Below, one piece after another: positions 36,463 to 45,751 of a DNA stretch of 64,000 nucleotides. The DNA is from Halichondria panicea (Eukaryota; Porifera; Demospongiae; Suberitida; Halichondriidae): the NCBI RefSeq assembly GCF_963675165.1, contig NC_087377.1, positions 12,510,632-12,574,631 on the forward strand, read 5' to 3'. How positions within the stretch are numbered: position 1 is the stretch's first letter; each line of letters begins with the position of its first letter. The position numbers and the translations under genes were made by a program. The notes under the pieces are model-generated. The model was not told the origin of the DNA. It did not search any database and saw nothing but the letters and a program-made list of their open reading frames with translations.

Positions 36463-37679
36463 AATTTCATGCTACTAATTTTATACTAACTATTATTACG
36501 CATATGTTTTTTAGCCTGCTATAGATTGACTAACCATTAATTATAAACAGTAATTATGAACAATAGCAATTATATTAATTTTGCCATAATTATTATGGCT
36601 TGTTATAAAATACATTCCATGTACGTCAAGTCAACATGTCTCATGAATCAGCCGCACCTCTCACAGAGGAACGTCAGAGTAAAATTCTCTAAGTAATATC
36701 ATGACAATGGAATGTATTACAATGTACACTGTATAAGCTGACAAAACCATAAAACCATGATTATTATAACAGTGCCACATCCGCTATCTGTTTAGCCACA
36801 ACATTTGCTTACTGCTCAATCGCACGTAACGTTTCATTACTTGCTGCCACCTATTCAAGTCACATGATACTTGTGAGCAATCTCATTGGTCGAGTGCTCA
36901 GACAGTCTCGTTTAGGAAGGGCGACTGATTCATGAGACAAACGTTGCCATTTTTATCCCCATAATAATGTAATAAGTATGGCTTCTTAGCCTTTAAAATT
37001 CATTACAATTATTTTGGTGATCTGGTTCATAGATTTCTGCCATGATTCAGGACTGTACTACCGTATACCCCTTATGATATGGTCTTTCAGGTGACATGTT
37101 TAAATGGGGTGGGCACTCAAGGTTAAAGGGTCAAAGCTCATTGCTGTAACCTTTAATTACTCAAAAATGGCGTCTATAGTTACTATTGTCCGCCTTTTAT
37201 AACTTAATTTCGTGATGGGATCAAAAGATATGGACATTGCAATATAAAAGTGAACTGCAGTTATTGACACGACTGTGGGTCATTCCATAGGAATTGTCTA
37301 TAGCTAAAGGGTGACCTTTCAGAATTCTCTAAAGCATCACGTATAGATAGAGCTAATAATTAACTTATGATCAGAGTGTTTCCAGAGTGTATTCTTGTAG
37401 CTTATGTAACAACTAGGGTTTCACAATGTTGTGTGGCCTCTATTAATCAGATTATGGGATAACGCTAAAAGTTGGTTAAAAATTTGGTTTGAAACAACTA
37501 CTAACTAACTAAATGAAAGGTACTGTATAGCGGGTAATTTTTGTTGGTGTAAATTTTCATACAAACTACCCATTTGTATTCGTACAGGTCAGGATGGTAA
37601 CGTTGAACATAAAAATTATTATGAATAATTTCGCAGTTTTAATTTTTGTAACCACTGATACAAGCATTTTCACCATACG
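36463..37679. other. R3 3' flank with inverted repeats
   Basis: No gene. At 36640-36960 the word CTCATGAATCAGCCGC and its near complement bound an inverted copy of the 28.9/30.7 kb repeat. From 37518 to the BEL element lies the left part of a MITE like 18595-18793. Confidence 0.55.
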
Positions 37680-38074
37680 TGTTGGCATGTGTACTGGCGT
37701 GATTGTTCATGATTTATCCTGTTCTATCCTGTTCTATCCTGTTTTATCCTGATGTACTATTTATCATGTGTCATACCATACATTTATGCTTTTGTGTAAT
37801 TCACAGTTTTTCTTTGTGGTTGTTTATTCTCACATTGATCATGCATCCTTGTTTCTGGATCATTCTAGAATTATTCTCGATCACCCCCCTGGGACCTGAC
37901 TAGTTGTCCATCCATTACCTTTTTAGTCGTTGGTTTTTGAGTTGCAGTCTTTGTATAGTTTGCTGGTACTATTCCCTTATTGTGAATTTACTATATGAAA
38001 GAAAAATGTTTATTGGCAGTCAATCTCAACAATAGTAATAGTCTAATCTGTATGGTTGCAAGAAGAATCCAACA
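37680..38074 (+). repeat. BEL/Pao 5' LTR
   Basis: 395 bp, beginning TGTTGGCATGTG and ending GAATCCAACA (TG...CA with TGTTGG/CCAACA ends). Compared with the 3' LTR it has one more TGTTCTATCC unit and lacks nine bases including TATAAAT. Confidence 0.9.
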
Positions 38075-38078
38075 TTTA

Positions 38079-38096
38079 TGGTCCTTCGAACCGGAT
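38079..38096 (+). other. Primer-binding site
   Basis: TGGTCCTTCGAACCGGAT begins four bases after the LTR. It is complementary to a tRNA 3' end (…GGTTCGAA…CCA), as expected for minus-strand priming. The tRNA identity is not assigned. Confidence 0.75.
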
Positions 38097-38179
38097 ACGC
38101 AGAGAATCAAGCTGTATCACTGGTTCTTCGTTGCAATCTTCTCTATTGACTTCGACGACTCGACCAGCTGCAACCCACT

Positions 38180-38386
38180 GCACAAGGGTGCTCGTCTGTC
38201 TAACTGCACAAAGGTGCATCGATTTGTTTTGATTTGTTCGATTTGTTCGACTAACACAAAGGTGTAATCCACTACACAAAGGTGTTCATCTATCGACTGC
38301 ACAAGGGTGCATTGATTTGTTCGACTAGCACACAGGTGCAAATCCACTGCACAAAGGTGCTCATTTGTCTAGCTGCACAAAGGTGC
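38180..38386 (+). repeat. Eight-copy small hairpin array in BEL leader
   Basis: Eight copies of the 12-mer GCACAAAGGTGC or variants start at 38180, 38206, 38254, 38274, 38299, 38328, 38349 and 38375. Each is a 4-bp stem with a 4-base loop. Two copies read ACACAAAGGTGT, where both stem sides changed together. The spacer GATTTGTTCGACT also recurs. A structured RNA signal, such as for packaging, is a possible role. Confidence 0.8.
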
Positions 38387-38444
38387 ACTACGTTGATACG
38401 AACAGTGATACAAACTCATTCTCAGACTCCAGCCTTTCACTGCA

Positions 38445-41381
38445 ATGGCTGACTTACCAACCCTTCGACGAAGAAGAGGAGTAACAAAATCGTCCATAAC
38501 TAAGCTTGGAAACAAGACCAATGATTTGGAGGCAGCAGAACACGATCATATTGTTGTGAGCCATGCTGCACAACTTTTGAAAAGGCTAGAGACCTACGAT
38601 GCTGACTACAGAAGTCATCACATGGCCATTATCGATGCCTTGGAAAGTGACGAAGCTACAGTACCTGAACAAGAAGAACTGGACCGTCACAATGAAGATG
38701 TAACTGACTTGACTATTAGGCTACAAGTGCTGTCAGCGGCACCAATCTCGACTGTCACTGATGGACGTACTTTCGCTCTACGCCAGTTGGCACAACTGCA
38801 GGCAAAACTCACTGCCATAGGAGACCATATCTCTACACTCGCTGCCGACCCAAATGACGTACCGTTGGTGCACCTCTACCAAGAACAACTCATGGAATTC
38901 AAGCGAGAACTATTTGACATTCGCAACAACGTGATATCGATCACCGTGGACGACTCTGACCCCCTAAATGATACTATCAAGAGGCAGGAGAAATTGATAT
39001 TCGACATGTCTGTCACCGTGAAGAGGCTTCTCTACAGCCCTAGTACAGAAGCTCTCGTCCCTACCACACCAGAAACTCCGACTCGTGGAGTCAATCTTCC
39101 CAAAATTGAAATAGCTACATTCAATGGTGACCTGCTCAGTTGGCAAACATTCTGGGAACAGTTTGATGTGTCCATACACAGCCGCAGGGACGTTAGCAAT
39201 GCTGAGAAACTGGCCTATCTTTGCCATTCCCTGAAGGATGGATCTGCAAAAGCAGTCATAGAAGGATTGTCGCAATCGGATGATCAGTACTTGGAAGCAA
39301 TTGCATTGCTCAAGGCGAGATACGACCGACCAAGGCTAATTCATCAAACCCACGTCCAGAAGATATGTGAAGCCCCAAGTCTTAAAGATGGTTCTGGCAA
39401 AGAATTGAGACGTCTTCACGATACCGTTCAACAACACCTGCGTGCCCTCAAGGCGATGGACCAAGATCCCTCTGGAGCCTTCATCACATCCATGATGGAA
39501 CTAAAGCTCGATCAAACTACCATGTTTGAATGGCAAAAGACTAGCCAAGCCACAAAAAGCGTACCTCATTACCAGGCTATATTGGAATTTCTCAACCTCC
39601 GTGCCCAAGCTGCAGAGACCTGCTCTACCCAAGAAAGAAAACATGTTCGAAATGACTCAAGAAAACCACCCAGATTGATTCCATCTCATATCGGACATGT
39701 GTCTGAGGTGAATGCTACTGTTTGCGTCGTGTGCAAGACTGAGAAACATCCTCTATACACTTGCCCCAAGTTCAAGAACCTACCCCATGACAAAATGCTG
39801 CTAACTATCCGTTCCAACAACTTATGCCTGAACTGCTTTAGAACAGGACACATGGCGAGAAACTGCACAAGTATTCATCGGTGTAAAAGGTGTCAAAAAA
39901 CTCATCATACTTTGTTGCACACTGATGCTAAACCTCCTGATGCTAAACCTCCTGACTCACAGTTAACCACCAAGGACCCTCCAACGATCGAGCAATCTCT
40001 CACAGCCAGCGTTGTATCTACTAATGTTGGACAGGTTGGATCGGGCTCACATACGCTTTTAATGACCTGCCAAGTGTTAATCCATGCTCCCAATGGTTCT
40101 CAGATCAGAGCACTTGGTCTACTGGACACTGGTTCGTCAACCTCGTTTGTGTCGCAACGATTGGTGCAATCTCTCAACTTACAAAGATCATCGAAGAATC
40201 TTGAGATCACTGGAATAGCGGGAATATCTCACAACTCCCCACTGCACTCAGTCTCCACTTTCTATATCTCACCGACCGATTCACCAAATGAAAAGATGCC
40301 AGTCACTGCGATAGTGGTCCCAAGGGTCACCTGTGACTTACCAGTGCAACCCACTCCATTTGATTCGAAATGGGAGCACCTATCCGATTTGAACCTCTCT
40401 GACCCAGACTTTGGCCAACCTGGAAGAATTGACATACTTCTTGGAGTTGATATTTACACTGAGGTGTTACTGCAGGGCCGGCGGAAGGGACCAACTGGAT
40501 CAATATCCCCTGTGGCATTTGAAACGGCATTCGGCTGGGTACTTGCTGGAAAGACAGGAAAACTCTCCACCACTCCTGACAAGATCACTAATTACCATGT
40601 ATCTGTTACCTCTGGCGATGACATCCTGAGAAAGTTCTGGGAAATAGAAGAAAGCACCAAAACTGGATCAAACTTCTCCCCACAAGAACGCACTGTTGTT
40701 CACCATTTTGAAAGAAACCACTCTCGTAGAGAAACTGGTCGATTTATTGTCCCACTTCCCAAGGATCCACATGCCAAATCGATTGGAGAATCCAGAGCAC
40801 AAGCCGTCCGCAGATTTCTATCCCTAGAAAGGACCTTACGCTCCAAGGAACAATTCTCACAATTTGCTGCTGTCATGGAAGAATATATGGACCTGAATCA
40901 TGCTGAAATTGTTCCAGTTGCTGATTTACAGAAACAAAATGAAGATGTGTTTTATTTGCCAATGCATGCTGTTCACAAGGAGCACAGTACGACTACGAAG
41001 ATCAGGGCTGTATTTGACGCGTCAGCCAAGTCTACCATCGGCGTCTCACTGAACGACACACTGTTGGTCGGACCCACCGTACACCCTCCACTGATAGATG
41101 TTCTATTACAATTTCGACTACACAAGATTGCGATCACAGCTGACGTGAGCAAGATGTACAGGGCTGTTGAACTGACTCAACCCGATCGGGATCTCCACAG
41201 ATTTGTGTGGTGCAGCAAGCCCGACAACACTCTAGTCGATTACAGAATGACTAGAATTACATTTGGTGTCTCTGCTTCTGCTTTTGCAGCAAACATGTCA
41301 GTCAAACAAAATGCTATTGATCATGCTACTGAGTTTCCACAAGCTGCAAACGTACTTCATTCTACGTCGATGACCGTCTAA
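38445..41381 (+). CDS. BEL/Pao gag-protease-RT (5' part of polyprotein)
   Basis: 978 codons open from an ATG just after the leader. Residues about 1-220 are coiled-coil-like; about 225-300 match the BEL-type gag domain (PKIEIATFNGDLLSWQTFW). Zinc knuckles follow around 440-480 (CLNCFRTGHMARNC). An aspartic protease lies near 560 (LLDTGSSTSFVS). Reverse transcriptase begins near 830 (KIRAVFDASAKS, ITADVSKMYRAVEL). The frame ends in a stop just before the catalytic YVDD, which is found in another frame at 41363-41374. So protease and gag are intact but the reverse transcriptase is cut through its active site. Confidence 0.88.
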   Translation: MADLPTLRRRRGVTKSSITKLGNKTNDLEAAEHDHIVVSHAAQLLKRLETYDADYRSHHMAIIDALESDEATVPEQEELDRHNEDVTDLTIRLQVLSAAPISTVTDGRTFALRQLAQLQAKLTAIGDHISTLAADPNDVPLVHLYQEQLMEFKRELFDIRNNVISITVDDSDPLNDTIKRQEKLIFDMSVTVKRLLYSPSTEALVPTTPETPTRGVNLPKIEIATFNGDLLSWQTFWEQFDVSIHSRRDVSNAEKLAYLCHSLKDGSAKAVIEGLSQSDDQYLEAIALLKARYDRPRLIHQTHVQKICEAPSLKDGSGKELRRLHDTVQQHLRALKAMDQDPSGAFITSMMELKLDQTTMFEWQKTSQATKSVPHYQAILEFLNLRAQAAETCSTQERKHVRNDSRKPPRLIPSHIGHVSEVNATVCVVCKTEKHPLYTCPKFKNLPHDKMLLTIRSNNLCLNCFRTGHMARNCTSIHRCKRCQKTHHTLLHTDAKPPDAKPPDSQLTTKDPPTIEQSLTASVVSTNVGQVGSGSHTLLMTCQVLIHAPNGSQIRALGLLDTGSSTSFVSQRLVQSLNLQRSSKNLEITGIAGISHNSPLHSVSTFYISPTDSPNEKMPVTAIVVPRVTCDLPVQPTPFDSKWEHLSDLNLSDPDFGQPGRIDILLGVDIYTEVLLQGRRKGPTGSISPVAFETAFGWVLAGKTGKLSTTPDKITNYHVSVTSGDDILRKFWEIEESTKTGSNFSPQERTVVHHFERNHSRRETGRFIVPLPKDPHAKSIGESRAQAVRRFLSLERTLRSKEQFSQFAAVMEEYMDLNHAEIVPVADLQKQNEDVFYLPMHAVHKEHSTTTKIRAVFDASAKSTIGVSLNDTLLVGPTVHPPLIDVLLQFRLHKIAITADVSKMYRAVELTQPDRDLHRFVWCSKPDNTLVDYRMTRITFGVSASAFAANMSVKQNAIDHATEFPQAANVLHSTSMTV

Positions 41382-42144
41382 CAGGTGCTAACTCGATTGA
41401 AGAAGCAGTTGAGCTCCAACGACAACTACATGGTCTTTTTGCAAAGGGAGAATTCTTACTCAGGAAATGGAATTCTAACAACACCACTGTGTTACAAAAC
41501 ATATCTCCCGAGCTCAGAGACAGTCAACCACTACAACTGCTACCCACCAATGATGAATACACCAAGACTCTAGGGATTGAGTGGAGCGCAAAGAAGGATC
41601 ATTTTCGACTCACTGTTGCCAAACCACCTCCACTTGAAACACTGACCAAACGAGCCCTAGTATCAGACATCGCCAAGACATTTGATGTGCTTGGGTGGTT
41701 CTCACCTGCCACCATCAAGGTGAAGATTCTGCTGCAGAAGGTATGGGAGGAGAGAATAGATTGGGACAATCCAGTTCCAATGCATATCAAAGATATCTGG
41801 TCGAAATGGCGGACCGAATTGCCCGAACTATCTCACAAGCTCATTCCCCGTTGCCACTTCGACACAGACACAGAAATTGTATCCACCCAGCTCCATGGTT
41901 TTTCAGATGCTGTATCTTCGTCTCACAGATACTTCTGGTCTCCATCAAATCTCTCTGGTAATGTCCAAGACAAAGGTAGCGCCGATCAAGCGTCTCTCAA
42001 TTCCAAGGCTCGAACTTTGTGGTGCACATCTACTTTCTCAATTGCTACACCACGTCAAACGAGTACTCTGCATATACCATTGTCTAACATACATGCCTGG
42101 ACAGACAGCGGCTGGACGGCAGTCCTAAGCGTTTTAAGAATTAT
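41354..42144 (+). pseudogene. BEL/Pao RT end and RNase H, frameshifted
   Basis: From YVDD onward the coding continues in a second frame (LGIEWSAKKDHFRL, DVLGWFSPATIKVK, LHGFSDA), then switches near 41.9 kb (KVAPIKRLSIPRLELCGA) and again near 42.09 kb (HAWTDSG) before entering the integrase frame. These are typical RNase H-region motifs of BEL elements spread over at least three frames, showing decay. Confidence 0.8.
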
Positions 42145-43908
42145 GTGGGCAACAGGATCTCAGCCATCCTTGATTTGATGCCACCAGACAAATGTAAACA
42201 CGTTAATGGACTCCAGAATCCTGCTGACTGTGCATCCAGGGGCCTCTACCCCTCTGAATTGCTAGATCACCCTCTCTGGTGGAGCGGTCCTGACTGGCTC
42301 AAGCAAGACCAAACCAATTGGCCAACACAAGTCGAACTTACTCCCAACAACCATGATGATGAACGAACAGAGATTTCATTAGTGGTCATACAAACATTCC
42401 CCCAACCTGTGATTCCAGTCAATCGGTTTTCAAAACTCAACCAACTCAAGCGTGTCACCTGTTGGATCATTCGCTTTATCAAAAATAGCAGATTCAAGGA
42501 TCATTCCAAGAGAATTCTTACACCTCTGACCATGTCAGAGCTCCAAGAAGCAGAAAACTAGATTATCCAAGCGGCTCATTTCAAGACAGAAATTGAGCAC
42601 ATACTCAGCAAGCAACCACTATCTAAGTCGAATTCACTCCTCATACTGAACCCAATTGTTGATAATTACAATCTGCTACGTGTTGGTGGGCGAAGGCAAT
42701 TATCTGCAACCCCATACCACTCGAAACACCCTTTGATTCTTCATGCAAAACACAAATTGACCCATTTTATCATACACTTGGAACATCTTCGACTGTTACA
42801 CGCTGGTCCAACGCTCCTCATTGCTTCTCTAAATAGACGTTACCATATTGTTGGTGGATCAAAGACTGTCCGATCTATTGTCAGAAAGTGTGTGGTCTGT
42901 AGGAAATTATCTGCCAAGCCTCATCCATAGATGCTTGGCCAGTTGCCAATTGAAAGAGTCACTCCTGGTTCAGTTTTTGAGAAGGTGGGTATTGACTATG
43001 CTGGCCCAGTATCTATAAAGTATGGCCACGTGAGGAAACCAACCATAGTCAAAGCATACATTTGTGTATTTGTGTCTTTTTCAGTGAAAGCAGTACATTT
43101 GGAACTAGTAACCGACCTAACTTCAGATGCCTTCATTGCCTGTCTTAGAAGGTTCATAGCCAGACGTGATTTGCCCAATTTGATATGGAGCGACAATGGA
43201 ACCAATTTTGTCGGAGCCTGCCGACAACTGCGAGAACTCAGTGAGTACCTCAAGACAAAGGCAGTACAAGATTCCGTCTCTAAGTTTCTCACATCACAGA
43301 ACGTTGAATCGAAATTCATACCGCAACACGCACCTCATTTTGGAGGATTGTGGGAGGCTGCTGTGAAGAGCACTAAAACACACTTGCGTAAGATCCTCGG
43401 TGAAGTCAAGCTCACTTATGAAGAAATGTCCACCGTTCTATCTCAGATTGAAGCCTGTCTCAATAGTAGACCTCTTGTGCCACTGAATAATGAAGATGAT
43501 GGTATTGAGGCACTTACACCTGGACACTTTCTCATTGGCCGACCACTCAAAGCTCTCCCGGACGCATCACTAATTATGACTCAAAAGATGTCCCAACTGA
43601 AACGATGGCACCTATGCCAATCATTGTTATGCCATTTCTGGCAGAGATGGTCCAGGGAATATCTAGTTCACATGGGAAGATTCCACAAGTGGAAACACCC
43701 CACCAGAAATCTCCACATTGGCGATATGGTCGTTATCAAAGAAGATTCCCCTCTACTCAACGAATGGCCACTGGCTAGAGTGATTGAAGTTCACCCCGGA
43801 CACGATGGTTTAGTTCGTGTGGCAACCATCAAGACTTCAAATGGTGTATACAAACGCCCGATTAACAAGCTCGCACTCCTACTATCAAGTGAAGAACAAC
43901 AACATTGA
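42145..43908 (+). pseudogene. BEL/Pao integrase with two in-frame TAG stops
   Basis: One frame holds the region between RNase H and integrase (NPADCASRGLYPSELL), a zinc-binding segment (H...H...CVVC), the catalytic core with GIDYAGP, SDNGTNF and GGLWEAAVKS (the D, D and E of the triad), and the C-terminal domain (HIGDMVVIKEDS). TAG codons at 42559-42561 and 42928-42930 interrupt it. The stretch 42931-43908 alone is open and carries the whole core. Confidence 0.85.
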
Positions 43909-43977
43909 AGATGAACTTATATGCAAGGAAATGTTTTGAAACTATACTTTAAGACCATTCGGTCTTGGCCGGCGGTA

Positions 43978-44378
43978 TGTTGGCATGTGTACTGGCATGA
44001 TTGTTCATGATTTATCCTGTTCTATCCTGTTTTATCCTGATGTACTATTTATCATGTGTCATACCATACATTTACGCTATTGTGTAATTCACAGTTTTTC
44101 TTTGTGGTTGTTTATTCTCACATTGATCATGCATCCTTGTTTCTGGATCATTCTAGAATTATTCTCATCACCCCCCTGGGACCTGACTCCTATAAATAGT
44201 TGTCCATCCATTACCTTTTTAGTTGTTGGTTTTTGAGTTGCTGTCTTTGTATAGTTTGCTGGTACTATTCCCTTATTGTGAATTTACTAGATCTATATGA
44301 AGTATAAAAATGTTTATTGGCAGTCAATCTCAACAATAGTAATAGTCTAGTCTGTATGGTTGCAAGAAGAATCCAACA
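43978..44378 (+). repeat. BEL/Pao 3' LTR
   Basis: 401 bp, same ends as the 5' LTR. It keeps a TATAAAT box (44191-44197) and an eight-base longer segment near 44292. The several indels between the LTRs argue against a very recent insertion. Confidence 0.9.
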
Positions 44379-44510
44379 GGACCATTAGTAATTTCATCAA
44401 CAGTTAATTAATGTAGTGTACATAGCACTATACATCCGTTCATTATCAACAACCTAGCTAAGAACAATGTAAACAATAACATTGTTCATTAAAAAGCCAC
44501 TATACGTATC
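44379..44510 (+). pseudogene. Remnant of a receptor gene 3' end
   Basis: Directly after the 3' LTR, GGACCATTAG and then TAATTTCATCAACAGTTAAT and GTTCATTATCAACAACCTAG match the last codons and 3' untranslated sequence of R6/R7. The rest of that receptor is absent on the other side of the element. Confidence 0.65.
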
Positions 44511-45751
44511 AAAATAAGTAATTCAAAGAAACTATAATAATAATAATATGCAGTTCAATATAATTATGTACCTGCAGCCAATGAAATGATAATAGCATGT
44601 GGCATAAAGTTAAAGCAATTAGGCAGCTGTATATAATAGTATCTACGCGTACGATGGGGTTTTAGAAGCCTTAGAATCGTAAAGGCACTGCTGTATATAG
44701 TATCCTTAGTGCAGTATAAGGGTGGCACAACAAGTGCCTGGGGTGTTTTAAATCCCGTAGACACCAACAAAAGTGTGTCTAACTCATTTAGATACTAGAG
44801 TATGTGCGTGCGCAATCTCTCTACATGGCTTCTATAGAAACCGTGATAAAAGCAAGCATAAGTAAAAGCTGTAAACGCTATGTCAAACATTCAAAGAAAC
44901 TCCCCACACAATCTTAACATGCACAAAAAACCAGCCCCTCCCACTCTCTATATATATAGTACACGATTACCACCTAATAATATAGTAGTATGGTGATGTC
45001 GGTGTGTACACTGTATGGTGATGTTGGTGTGTACACTGTATGGTGATGTCGGTGTGTACACTGTATGGTGATGTTGGTGTGTACACTGTATGGTGATGTT
45101 GATGGTGATGTTGGTGTGTGTGTGCACTGTATATGGTGGTGATGTTGGTGTGTGTATACTGTATGGTATGTATGGTATGTATACTGTATGGTGATGTTAG
45201 TGTGTACACTGTATGATGATGTTGGTGTGTACGTACTGTATGGTGGTGATGTTGGTGTGTGTACACTGTATGGTGATATTGGTGTGTGTACACTGTACAG
45301 TGATGTTGGTGTGTGTACACAAACATGAGCTGTTTAAGCAAACTAGACACTTTCATGGATTGCTTTAACTGCTAATGAGACGATGTTTGAAAAATAACAG
45401 GTTAAAACTTGTAGGCGATCTTCGAAGGCGACAAAAAACACTATTTTCTAATCAATATAATTGTTGCTTTATAGATTCACGATCATTCCTTACAATGATG
45501 TTATAATGAAGTCATTAAAATTACGGTAAAAAGTTATTGTATCCATTTTGCCGCTATGCGCATATGCGTGCAATGAAGCTCAACGCACAGGGTGAATGCT
45601 CTATCAGAATCTTGTTATGATTACATTTTCTACGAAAACTGGAAGTGTAGTTAAAAGAAGCTATGAATAACTTATCATAAAGGAAGTAAACAAGGCAGTT
45701 GTGTAGTAGCAATCACATTGAAACCTTATCACTGTCAAGAAATAATTTGAG
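44511..45751. other. R5 upstream region with minisatellite
   Basis: No gene. Holds the minisatellite listed next. The part from about 45560 (GAAGCTCAACGCACAGGGTG) recurs inside an R7 intron, and 45650-45750 is shared with the upstream regions of R6 and R7. Confidence 0.5.
44990..45325. repeat. Minisatellite, about 25-bp units
   Basis: Repeated TGGTGATGTTGGTGTGTACA CTGTA-type units, with variants carrying extra GTG or TATGGTATG. The reverse strand gives a His/Thr-rich open frame (HHTVYTHQ), which is an artefact of the repeat. Single related units lie at 53340 and 54680. Confidence 0.88.

Larger units (their letters stand above)
37680..44378 (+). mobile_element. BEL/Pao LTR retrotransposon, decayed
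   Basis: A 6.7-kb element with two LTRs, primer-binding site, repeat-rich leader, gag with zinc knuckles, aspartic protease, reverse transcriptase, RNase H and integrase in BEL/Pao order. The coding region is interrupted by several frame changes between 41.35 and 42.15 kb and by two in-frame TAG codons (42559, 42928), so this copy cannot make a full polyprotein. The flanks do not share a target duplication: the left flank is a MITE and the right flank is the 3' end of a receptor gene. Confidence 0.93.

Noticed and set aside
42559-42930. TAG codons as possible readthrough signals in the BEL element
   Set aside because: Two TAGs plus several frameshifts in the same element are better explained by decay.
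44967-45356. His/Thr-rich minus-strand open frame of 129 codons
   Set aside because: Product of the 25-bp minisatellite; no splice or family support.
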